Shown here one piece after another: positions 1 through 5,761 of a DNA stretch of 7,625 nucleotides. The notes under the pieces are model-generated. The model searched no databases and was not told the DNA's origin. It saw nothing but the letters and a program-made list of their open reading frames with translations. The stretch is from Paracoccaceae bacterium. Lineage in GTDB: Bacteria; Pseudomonadota; Alphaproteobacteria; Rhodobacterales; Rhodobacteraceae. A program made the translations under genes and the position numbers. Every line of letters begins with the position of its first letter. Position 1 is the stretch's first letter. The stretch is from the NCBI GenBank assembly GCA_030626365.1, contig DAOUPC010000133.1, forward strand, positions 1 through 7,625, written 5' to 3'.

Positions 1-152
1 AACACTGTGAAGGTGTCTGCACCTGCGGCCAAGTGCGCTATAAAGCGAAACCGGGCCCCCTGGTCGTTCATTGCTGTCATTGCCGCGGTTGTCGGAAAAA
101 CTCAGGCTGTCGCGGTGAAACGCCTTCAACGGTTGAAGTAACGATCGCCTGA
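1..152 (+). pseudogene. Degraded GFA-family zinc protein (remnant, 5' end outside window)
   Basis: An open frame from base 3 to a TGA at 150-152 encodes about 49 residues. Its first part closely matches the intact GFA-family protein encoded at 798-1304: 25 of 34 aligned residues are identical from CEG to NSG. It keeps the CxC motif near the N-terminus and the CxCxxC motif (CHCRGC) that binds the catalytic zinc in Gfa-type enzymes. Directly after NSG the similarity jumps, as if about 18-20 codons had been deleted, and the frame then stops. The second half of the domain, with the CxxC that completes the structural zinc site, is missing. I therefore read this as a broken paralogue, not a working gene. 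The start codon should lie a few codons upstream of the window. A short expressed peptide cannot be excluded. Confidence 0.62.
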
Positions 153-204
153 ACGGTCCACCGCCAAGGGGGCTGTTTCAGTACCGATCCATATTTGGCT
201 TTCC

Positions 205-220
205 AAAGGAGTCATCTGTG
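205..220 (+). promoter_or_regulatory. Alternative ribosome-binding site and GTG start in the globin frame
   Basis: AAAGGAG at 205-211 followed by six bases and a GTG at 218-220 makes a better initiation site than the one before ATG 332. The frame runs without a stop into the globin. The added 38 residues look like nothing in the globin family and contain the hairpin at 229-261. It may be the start site of a lost gene that now reads into the globin, or a real alternative start. Confidence 0.3.
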
Positions 221-228
221 CCAGACCA

Positions 229-261
229 TCCCACCGACAGGCCCCACGCCTATCGGTGGGG
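229..261. other. Strong hairpin upstream of the truncated haemoglobin
   Basis: Bases 230-237 (CCCACCGA) pair perfectly with 253-260 (TCGGTGGG). After one C/A mismatch the stem continues through A239-T251 and GGC/GCC (240-242 with 248-250), leaving a five-base loop. No T-run follows on either strand, so it is not a standard Rho-independent terminator. It lies about 70 bases before the ATG at 332 and downstream of a good ribosome-binding sequence at 205-211. It could be a leader structure, a protein binding site or a left-over repeat; the sequence does not decide. Confidence 0.5.
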
Positions 262-331
262 ACAGAGGGCTTGCGTTTCCCAGACGGAACGGACCCTGAA
301 ATCTGCAACTCAACATAAGGAAATTTCAAAA

Positions 332-700
332 ATGACTGATACTCTGTACTCACGGCTCGGCGGTTACGACGGGCTTGCAATGTTCTCAACCACTGTCGTG
401 GATCTGGCACGAAAGGACGACCTTTTGGGTCGTTTCTGGACCAATCGTGGCAAAGACCGTAATGCGCGCGAGCTTCAACTTCTAATTGACTATTTCGTCA
501 AGGAAACAGGAGGCCAAATGTACTATAAAGGCCGTGACATGGCGCTTGCGCATGAGGGCATGGGTATAACCGAGGCGGACTGGATCCGGTTCATCGAGAT
601 CGTGGTGAAAGTTGCCGGTGACATGGGTGTTGGCCCGGATGAAGGCAGCGAGGTGATGGCCTTTCTTGAAAGCCTTAAGGCAGATATCGTGACCGCGTAA
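332..700 (+). CDS. Truncated haemoglobin (group 1-like), 122 aa
   Basis: The protein matches the two-over-two truncated haemoglobin family (bacterial-like globin). It has the N-terminal YSRLGGYDGL motif (residues 6-15), the GGxxxYxGRDM stretch (60-70) and a histidine at 74 in the LAHEGMGI context, which is the expected proximal (F8) haem ligand. At 122 residues it has normal family length. The aromatic residues around 35-36 (FW) fall where the family's CD1/B-helix aromatics lie, but the usual distal tyrosine is not obvious, so ligand chemistry may differ. Family members bind O2, NO or CO and often act in NO detoxification or redox sensing; the role here is inferred only. I chose ATG 332 (AAGGA ten bases upstream) because it gives a normal N-terminus. 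The frame is also open from GTG 218, which has a better ribosome-binding site and would add 38 unfamiliar residues. Broken and intact GFA genes flank it. Confidence 0.8.
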   Translation: MTDTLYSRLGGYDGLAMFSTTVVDLARKDDLLGRFWTNRGKDRNARELQLLIDYFVKETGGQMYYKGRDMALAHEGMGITEADWIRFIEIVVKVAGDMGVGPDEGSEVMAFLESLKADIVTA

Positions 701-726
701 TATGTGCCTTTTGGCAGAATACTAAA

Positions 727-750
727 GCGGGTTCCCTTCGAGGGGCCCGC
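727..750. terminator. Possible hairpin terminator between globin and GFA gene
   Basis: GCGGG at 727-731 pairs with CCCGC at 746-750. Two G-T wobble pairs and two C-G pairs extend the stem to a loop around TTCG. It lies 27 bases after the globin stop and 47 bases before the next start. No T-run follows on the plus strand, so termination is only a suggestion. Confidence 0.3.
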
Positions 751-787
751 AACCCTGGCACACCGTCTTTCAGCGGAAACAATAAAT

Positions 788-793
788 GGAGGA
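788..793 (+). promoter_or_regulatory. Shine-Dalgarno site that fixes the GFA gene start at 798
   Basis: GGAGGA at 788-793 is a near-perfect ribosome-binding sequence five bases from M1 at 798-800. An in-frame ATG at 786 overlaps this site and is therefore unlikely to be the start. Confidence 0.7.
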
Positions 794-797
794 CGTC

Positions 798-1304
798 ATG
801 AACAGACAATCCCACACCTGTGAAGGCGGCTGCACCTGCGGCCATGTGCGCTATCAGGTTAATTCAGAGCCCCTGATCGTGCATTGCTGTCACTGCCGTG
901 GCTGCCAGAAAAATTCCGGCTCAGCATTTGCGCTGAATGCCCTGTTTGAAGCCGACCGGGTGAAACTGATTTCGGGCTACGTCGAGGAAATCACTGTTCC
1001 AACGCCCAGTGGCGTGGGGCAGATCATAGCCCGCTGTTCCAAATGCAAAGTTGCTGTCTGGAGCAATTACAACATGGGTGGCTTGAAGGAACGTATTCGT
1101 TTTATTCGCGTCGGCACGCTTGATGACCCGGACCAATTGCCGCCGGATGTGCATATATTCACGGGTTCAAAACAGCCATGGGTCATTCTGCCAAAGGAAG
1201 ATCGGAGGGTTGATGTGTTTTATGACTTCAAAGAGATTTGGACTCCCGAGAGCATAGAACGCTTGGCAAAGATCGAGGAGCGCGCGGGCATTAAAATTTC
1301 TTAA
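798..1304 (+). CDS. GFA-family (glutathione-dependent formaldehyde-activating-like) zinc protein, 168 aa
   Basis: The protein carries the full cysteine set of the GFA (CENP-V/GFA) domain. C12 and C14 near the N-terminus and C80 and C83 (CSKC) should hold the structural zinc. C31-H-C33-R-G-C36 is the CxCxxC motif that holds the catalytic zinc in Gfa of Paracoccus. The VHCCHCRGCQKNSGSAFA block (28-45) and the late VHIFTGSKQPWV block (118-129) are typical. Family founders speed the reaction of formaldehyde with glutathione, but most members have unknown substrates, so the name describes the fold, not the reaction. The start at ATG 798 follows a strong ribosome-binding site. The gene stands alone, 97 bases after the globin. 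The broken copy at 1-152 points to an earlier duplication. Part of the gene is AT-rich compared with region 2 of the window (43% GC at 1201-1260), in line with acquired DNA. Confidence 0.88.
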   Translation: MNRQSHTCEGGCTCGHVRYQVNSEPLIVHCCHCRGCQKNSGSAFALNALFEADRVKLISGYVEEITVPTPSGVGQIIARCSKCKVAVWSNYNMGGLKERIRFIRVGTLDDPDQLPPDVHIFTGSKQPWVILPKEDRRVDVFYDFKEIWTPESIERLAKIEERAGIKIS

Positions 1305-1606
1305 GGGAAGTGAAGGACATGGTGTATCCGTGCTTTCCTCAAACGGCAGCAATGCGAAAGCTGCACCGCAGCGTCGTCAGGTACTACGAATGGCAGGTTA
1401 GGGCCGTTCGCGCCAGTTGACCAATTTCTGAAAAGGCCACATCGCGGCGCAGAGGTACCAAGGCATATGATCCGCCGAATCTGTCCCCGCGTTACCCTGT
1501 CTTTTCCAAAAAAACTCTATGCCTACAATTCGCCTACAAAACACAACCCGCCAAACAAAGGAGCGCTTCAGAAATCAGTTAAGTGGTTGGTTATTATGGG
1601 TTTTAG
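1305..1606. other. 302-base stretch without a convincing gene, beside tRNA-Arg
   Basis: No frame here combines a plausible start, ribosome-binding site and recognisable protein. A 33-codon frame from ATG 1319 has only one base between its AAGGA and the start. The frame from 1467 runs on into the antisense of the tRNA. The stretch is AT-rich near its right end (40% GC at 1501-1560) and holds two direct copies of GCCTACAA (1521-1528 and 1532-1539). It lies on the 3' side of the tRNA, where integrated elements normally start, and may be the worn edge of one. Confidence 0.5.
1521..1539. repeat. Two direct GCCTACAA repeats, 11-base period
   Basis: GCCTACAA occurs at 1521-1528 and again at 1532-1539, one helical turn apart. 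The pair lies 68 bases from the 3' end of tRNA-Arg. Short direct repeats at this distance from a tRNA 3' end resemble arm-type binding sites of tyrosine integrases. No integrase gene is in the window, so this remains inference. Confidence 0.35.
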
Positions 1607-1683
1607 TGGCGGACCGAGGAGGATTCGAACCCCCGACCCCCTGATTCGTAGTCAGGTACTCTATCCAGCTGAGCTATCGGTCC
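1607..1683 (-). tRNA. tRNA-Arg (anticodon ACG)
   Basis: Read on the minus strand, 77 bases form a complete cloverleaf. The acceptor stem GGACCGA pairs with TCGGTCC, followed by discriminator G and an encoded CCA (1607-1609). The D-arm has the GCTCAGCTGGATAGAG pattern and the T-loop has GGTTCGAATCC. The anticodon stem CCTGA/TCAGG encloses the loop CTACGAA, which gives anticodon ACG. A34 should be edited to inosine by TadA so that the tRNA reads CGU, CGC and CGA. It lies 56 bases downstream of the histidine kinase stop on the same strand. Its 3' end faces the accessory region at 1-1606, the usual arrangement for an integrated island. Confidence 0.96.
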
Positions 1684-1696
1684 ACTTCTGGACAGG

Positions 1697-1725
1697 CATG
1701 TAGCCATAGCCGCCGACCTTTGCAA
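1697..1725 (-). promoter_or_regulatory. Possible promoter for tRNA-Arg
   Basis: On the minus strand, TTGCAA (1725-1720) is followed after 17 bases by TACATG (1702-1697). This would start transcription a few bases before the tRNA 5' end at 1683. The match to the -35/-10 consensus is moderate (4 of 6 and 3 of 6). Confidence 0.33.
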
Positions 1726-1739
1726 CCCTTAAAACACAG

Positions 1740-3125
1740 CTAAATTGTGCCATCGCCCCTGGGTAAACAGATTTCAAAACAAGTGCCATGTGCGCCTGTA
1801 TGCTTCAGTTCCAGTGAGCCGCCGTGGCCGCGGACCAGTTCAGCGGAAATCGCCAGCCCAAGCCCCGATCCGCCTTTGCGGGTGCCGCCCTGAAAAGGCG
1901 CGAACAGGTGCTCTTGTGCGCGGGCCGGTAACCCGGGGCCGGTATCCTCAATGGTGATCCACCAAGCCTCGGAATCCTCGGTTGCCGTGACCGTAATGGT
2001 GCCGGGCGCGCCCGAGGCGACAATGGCCTGACGGGCATTGCGCACAAGGTTCAGGATGACGCGAAACAATTGTTCGGGGTCAGAACACACAACCAGATGC
2101 GGCGGGATATCGCCAGTCAGGGTCACGCTGGTCTCCGGGGCGGCCAGCCGCTCGCTTTCGATCACGTCAACCACGACATCGCTCAGCGCGAATTTGGTCA
2201 GGGCCGGGGCCGGCTCTTCGGCGCGGCCAAAGGCCAGCGTGCTTTCACACAGCGACACGGCGCGGGTGATCGAGTTCACCAGTTTGGGCGCAAGGCGGCG
2301 CACCGTCGGGTCTTTGCTGGCCTCGATCCGGTCGGTGAACAGCTGGGCAGATGTCAGGATATTACGCAAATCATGGCTGATCTTGGCCACGGCACTGCCC
2401 AGTTGCGCCAGCCTTTCCTTTTGCTTCAGCGCCTGGGTCAGTTCGATCTGAAGCTGCTGCAATGCCTCTTCGGCCTCGCGCAACTCCTTGATCCCGGCCG
2501 AGGGTTGGATGATGCCGCGGGCATCCTCGGGCGCGGCGGCATAGCGTTGCATATAGCCAATGACACCCTTGATCGGGCGCACAAGGTACCGGCGCACGGC
2601 GGCGAACAGCAAAACGGCAGTGAAGACCGAGATAACCGCCGACAGGATCAGGATACGCAGGCCATAATCGATCATCGCCATCCGCAAGGGTGCGGTTTCC
2701 ATTGTGACTTCGATCAACAACCCGGCCTGACGGACCGGCGCGCCGATGACCCGGATTATCTGGTTGTCGGGCGTAAACAGCCGGGTCATCGCGTCGGAAA
2801 TCAGGGTGGCCGCGCCCGCGTCGCGCAGGTCGAACGTGGCCGAGATGGGCTGAGGCATTGGCGAGGACAGCATCAGCTGACGCATCTCGTCACGGCGCAG
2901 CACGACGTTGAACACCTCGGCATTTTCCAGCAATTCGGCCTCAAGCGCGGTTTCCAGCATGTCATCGGCCAGCAGAACCAGCGACGCGATCTGCGCGCGT
3001 TCCAGCCGCGCAAGCAAGTAATCCTCGCGAAAACGTGCAATCGACGGCACAAAGATCAGCACCTCGGCAAGCATCACAAAGAATGTGGTCAAGATCAGAA
3101 ACCGGCCTGACAGCGAATTCAGCAT
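1740..3125 (-). CDS. Sensor histidine kinase with HAMP domain, 461 aa
   Basis: This is a membrane-bound two-component sensor. TM1 is at residues 8-27, a periplasmic domain spans about 28-155, and TM2 is at about 156-177. A HAMP linker follows, then a coiled segment rich in Glu/Leu/Gln (214-240). The dimerisation/phosphoacceptor helix has KISHDLRNIL with the phosphorylated histidine at 251. The ATPase domain has the N-box LNLVRNARQA (N359, N363), the G1 box DTGPGLP (394-400) and the G2 box GGSGLGL (418-424). All catalytic motifs look intact. ATG 3125 is chosen because it follows a purine-rich GGGAAAGGG and gives a normal TM1; a longer frame to 3278 would overlap the neighbouring gene by over 130 bases. 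It begins 16 bases after the oxidoreductase stop and probably shares its transcript. No response regulator is in the window, so its partner and signal are unknown. The operon mates suggest a redox or membrane-stress cue, but that is inference. Confidence 0.93.
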   Translation of the reverse strand: MLNSLSGRFLILTTFFVMLAEVLIFVPSIARFREDYLLARLERAQIASLVLLADDMLETALEAELLENAEVFNVVLRRDEMRQLMLSSPMPQPISATFDLRDAGAATLISDAMTRLFTPDNQIIRVIGAPVRQAGLLIEVTMETAPLRMAMIDYGLRILILSAVISVFTAVLLFAAVRRYLVRPIKGVIGYMQRYAAAPEDARGIIQPSAGIKELREAEEALQQLQIELTQALKQKERLAQLGSAVAKISHDLRNILTSAQLFTDRIEASKDPTVRRLAPKLVNSITRAVSLCESTLAFGRAEEPAPALTKFALSDVVVDVIESERLAAPETSVTLTGDIPPHLVVCSDPEQLFRVILNLVRNARQAIVASGAPGTITVTATEDSEAWWITIEDTGPGLPARAQEHLFAPFQGGTRKGGSGLGLAISAELVRGHGGSLELKHTGAHGTCFEICLPRGDGTI

Positions 3126-3141
3126 AGTGCCCTTTCCCAGA

Positions 3142-4560
3142 TCAGGGGATCCACCTTTGGACAAACCCAACCACGCGTTTGACCATAGGGTTATCAAACA
3201 GTCTGGGCGAGAAATAGGCCCCCACAACACGTTTGTTGATCTCGCCAATGGTTGGATAGGGGGCAACCATGGCCGCAAGCTGGCCCATTTTCATGTTGTT
3301 GGCCAATGCCAGCGACCAAAGACCAATCAATTCACCCGCCTGATGGCCGACAATCGAGGCCCCCACAGGGCGGGACTTGACCACCATCACCTTGATGAAA
3401 CCGGCGGTCTTACGCTCGGCGATGGCCCGATCATTGTGCAGGAAATCGAACCGGGCGATTTCCACCTTTGATCCGTATTGCGCGCGCGCTTCGGCCTCGG
3501 TCAGGCCGACCTGGGCCAGTTCGGGATCGCAATAGGTGACACGGGGAATATGCAGTGTGCGCACCCTGGACGGCAGACCAAACAGGGCCGAACGGATGAT
3601 GATCCCGGCGTGATAGCCCGCGACATGGGTGAATTGCAGCCCGCCGGCCACGTCTCCAATGGCATAGACCCGCCGGTTGGAACTGCGCAGGCTGGCATCC
3701 ACCCTGATCCCGGCTTTGGTGGTCTCGATGCCCGCAGCATCCAGGTTCAGCCGTTCGGTATTGGTTTTGCGCCCCACAGCCACCAAAAGATGCGAGCCCT
3801 TGAAAATGCGCCCGTCCGCCGCCTTGACCTTGATCGCGCCGGCCTGACCGCTGATTTTTGCCGCCATGGCCCCTTCGGCAATCTCGACCCCTTCACCGCG
3901 CAGCGTGTCCAGAACCACTGCCGCCAGATCCGGGTCGTCCCGGCCCAGTGCCGTGGCCCCTTCGATGATCGTAACCCGACTGCCCAGCCGGATATGTGCC
4001 TGCGCCATTTCAATACCGATGGGCCCGCCGCCCAGAATCAGCAGGTGTTCGGGCTGTTCACGCAATTCGAACAGGGTTTCGTTGGTCTCGAAGGGAACGC
4101 TGTCCAGCCCCGGTATCGGCGGCACAAAGGGCGACGATCCGGTGGCAATGACGATCCGGCGCGCGGTGATCCGAAAATCACACGCCTGCACCTCGGTCGG
4201 CTACGCTAATGTGCCAAATTCGCGGATGACCCGGACGCCAAAGCCTTCGAACCGTTCCTGACTGTCCATCGGTTCGATCTGGGCAATCACATCGCGCACA
4301 TGGTCCTTGGCGGCGGCGTAATCGACCGACGGGACCACATCGGCCACACCGTAAGCGCTGGCATGGCCCTGACCATGGGCCGCCCTGGCACTGGCGATCA
4401 GCGCCTTGGACGGCACGCAGCCATAGTTCAGGCAATCGCCACCCATTTTGTGACCTTCCAGCAGGACCACACCGGCCCCCATCTGGCTGGCCCCGGCAGC
4501 CACCGACAACCCGCCTGACCCGGCCCCGATTACCAGAATATCCGTCTTGATCCGTTCCAT
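3142..4560 (-). pseudogene. FAD-dependent disulfide oxidoreductase (mercuric reductase/lipoamide dehydrogenase type) interrupted by an in-frame TAG
   Basis: Ignoring one stop codon, the frame encodes 472 positions, full length for class I pyridine nucleotide-disulfide oxidoreductases. The FAD motif GAGSGG is at 12-17, the redox pair C43-LNYG-C48 in GGDCLNYGCVPSK, the NAD(P) motif GGGPIG at 177-182, the second FAD motif AIGDVAGG around 300-307, and the dimerisation domain ends in PYPTIGE. There Y435/E440 replace the His/Glu dyad of lipoamide dehydrogenase; mercuric reductases also have Tyr at this point. Codon 120 is TAG (4201-4203), between the first FAD-binding part and the rest. Both sides are in the same frame and otherwise intact, which suggests a single base change such as TCG to TAG. 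The part after the stop could start at GTG 4191 but lacks the FAD motif and active-site cysteines. It starts at ATG 4560, overlapping the stop of the TVP38 gene (TGATG), so translation is coupled. The substrate cannot be told from sequence, and no MerR regulator or Hg transport gene is present. Confidence 0.85.
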
Positions 4561-5291
4561 CACAGGGGCTTTCCGCCACGCAGGGCTTTGACAACCATTG
4601 GCATGGCCGCCAGCACGCTGAGGCCAAGGATCGGCAACAGGATGTGCGGTTCGAATATCACCCCCAGATCAGGCGTTTCGCCGCGCGCGAAAACCTCGCC
4701 CAGACCAGCGCCAATCGACGTGAACACCACTGCACCGGGGATGATCCCCAGAAAGGTGGTAATCACGAACCGGTGCAGGGGCACCTCCAGAAAAGCGGGC
4801 AGCAGATTGGCGACAAAGAACGGCACGGCAGGGACCAAGCGGATCAGAAACAGCATCTCCCACTGGTTTTCGTCGATGCCGTCCTTGATCTTTTTCACCT
4901 TGCCTTCACTGGCTTCCAGTTTCGCCCCCAGACGTGCCCCCAGCCCCCAGCGCGCGGCCAGAAAGATAAGCGTCGCACCGATGGTGGCACCGGTGACGTT
5001 GAACAGGGCACCCGGAAACGTGGCAAACAGGAACCCGCCGGTCAGCGTCGCAACCGTCGCCCCGGGCAGGGAAAAGGTGACGATTCCCACATAGGTCACA
5101 AGAAAGACGGCCAGCGTGGCCGCATAGTTCTCATCGCGAAATGCCAGCAGGGCGGCACGGTTGTCGCGCAGCGCCTCAAAGCTAAGGTAATCGCCCAGGG
5201 TGAAAACGCCGACCAGCGCCACGGTCACAATGACGGCAAGCGGCAGGTAATGGGCAAGTCCACGTTTTGGGGCGTTGGGTGTGATGGTCAT
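4560..5291 (-). CDS. TVP38/TMEM64-family (VTT/SNARE-associated domain) membrane protein, 243 aa
   Basis: This integral inner-membrane protein belongs to the DedA-related VTT family. Hydrophobic segments lie at about 14-32, 58-76, 78-98, 101-115, 147-170, 174-196 and 216-236. Family hallmarks are the FSLPG motif (73-77), the following GGFLF and GATIGA glycine-rich stretch, which probably forms a re-entrant loop, and RLVPAVPFFVANLLPAF (151-167), the second conserved block with its arginine and asparagine. Related proteins move or flip lipids, or couple to the proton gradient; the role of this branch is not established. It is the first gene of a minus-strand operon and its TGA overlaps the ATG of the oxidoreductase. 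TVP38 genes next to or fused with mercuric-reductase-like flavoproteins recur in bacteria (recalled from general knowledge, not checked), which supports a joint function. The ribosome-binding site is weak (TTGGA about ten bases upstream). Confidence 0.9.
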   Translation of the reverse strand: MTITPNAPKRGLAHYLPLAVIVTVALVGVFTLGDYLSFEALRDNRAALLAFRDENYAATLAVFLVTYVGIVTFSLPGATVATLTGGFLFATFPGALFNVTGATIGATLIFLAARWGLGARLGAKLEASEGKVKKIKDGIDENQWEMLFLIRLVPAVPFFVANLLPAFLEVPLHRFVITTFLGIIPGAVVFTSIGAGLGEVFARGETPDLGVIFEPHILLPILGLSVLAAMPMVVKALRGGKPL

Positions 5292-5309
5292 GAATAATGG
5301 TCCAAGGTA

Positions 5310-5361
5310 CTGACAGTCAGGGTGTATGCAATATCTGGGCCCAGCGCGACCTGACAGACAG
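5310..5361 (-). promoter_or_regulatory. Probable promoter/operator region of the TVP38-oxidoreductase-kinase operon
   Basis: On the minus strand, CTGTCA (5357-5352) and GATATT (5335-5330) are 16 bases apart, each matching the -35 or -10 consensus at 4 of 6 places. Transcription would start near 5322, about 30 bases before the TVP38 ATG. Two repeats of the form CTGACAGNCAGGG begin at 5310 and 5351 on the plus strand, 41 bases (four helical turns) apart. One overlaps the -35 box and the other lies just after the start point. The first repeat begins with the palindrome CTGACAGTCAG, and a perfect palindrome CTGGGCCCAG sits between them (5335-5344). This is a fair layout for a regulator binding as two dimers; the regulator is unknown. 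Confidence 0.37.
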
Positions 5362-5504
5362 GGCGATCACAGCGCGTTGATCCAAAGCCCCCGAAACGTG
5401 AGGGATTCTGCACCCCACCGCCGGGATTGAAACATTTCTGCTCCGTTCTGCCCGGGCCAACGGGAATTTGTTGCAAAACCCACCCGAATCCGCGCCGTCA
5501 GGGT

Positions 5505-5533
5505 TTGACTTACCCCGCAAGCCGCTTTAGAGG
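5505..5533 (+). promoter_or_regulatory. Probable rpmH promoter
   Basis: TTGACT (5505-5510) is a strong -35 box. After 17 bases comes TAGAGG (5528-5533), an acceptable alphaproteobacterial -10 box. Transcription would start near 5540, leaving a leader of about 60 bases before rpmH. The divergent stretch 5366-5504, between this and the TVP38 operon promoter, shows no gene. Confidence 0.55.
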
Positions 5534-5603
5534 ACGGGCTTCGAACATATCGGGCAAAGGCGATTGAACGCCGCACCCAACCGCAAGACTGGAGTACGGA
5601 GCG

Positions 5604-5738
5604 ATGAAACGCACCTTTCAACCCTCGAACCTGGTACGCAAACGGCGTCACGGATTTCGTTCGCGCATGGCAACCAAAGCTGGCCGCAAGATCCTGAACG
5701 CACGCCGCGCGCGTGGCCGCAAGTCGCTGAGCGCGTAA
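5604..5738 (+). CDS. rpmH: 50S ribosomal protein L34, 44 aa
   Basis: The 44-residue basic protein begins MKRTFQPSNLVRKRRHGF and ends with a run of Arg/Lys/Gly (RARGRKSLSA), a complete and standard bacterial L34. It is part of the large ribosomal subunit, where it sits in 23S rRNA. GGAG at 5591-5594 lies nine bases before the ATG and is the likely ribosome-binding site. The gene is followed after 23 bases by rnpA, the near-universal bacterial pairing, and both are probably transcribed from the promoter at 5505-5533. Confidence 0.98.
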   Translation: MKRTFQPSNLVRKRRHGFRSRMATKAGRKILNARRARGRKSLSA

Positions 5739-5761
5739 GCTCTCCGACACTATTGACGGAC

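Noticed and set aside
1319..1420. Short frame (33 codons) after the GFA gene
   Set aside because: The AAGGA is one base from the ATG and the peptide matches nothing I know; kept only as part of the gene-poor stretch.
1467..1703. Plus-strand frame of 78 codons ending in an RRIRTPDPLIRSQVL-type peptide
   Set aside because: Its second half is the antisense of tRNA-Arg; this peptide is a well-known false translation of tRNA genes.
2070..3110. Long plus-strand frame (346 codons) rich in His, Gln, Arg and Gly
   Set aside because: It lies fully antisense to the histidine kinase, has no recognisable domain, and its composition is the usual GC-rich antisense shadow.
3126..3278. Longer N-terminus for the histidine kinase, starting at 3278
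   Set aside because: It would overlap the end of the oxidoreductase by over 130 bases and put 51 odd residues before a perfectly normal TM1; ATG 3125 also has a purine-rich site in front.
4201..4203. TAG decoded as pyrrolysine or used as programmed readthrough
   Set aside because: There is no downstream structure or context to suggest it, pyrrolysine is not expected in this lineage, and relatives are expected to have an ordinary residue here; mutation or sequence error is simpler.
3478..4209. Plus-strand frame of 243 codons opposite the oxidoreductase
   Set aside because: It is antisense to a gene with clear motifs and shows no ribosome-binding site or known family.
4644..5297. Plus-strand frame of 217 codons opposite the TVP38 gene
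   Set aside because: It is an antisense shadow, very rich in Gln/Arg/Gly/His, with no domain.
5564..5761. Longer rnpA frame starting at 5564
   Set aside because: It runs across rpmH in another frame; ATG 5762, just after rpmH, is the sensible start.
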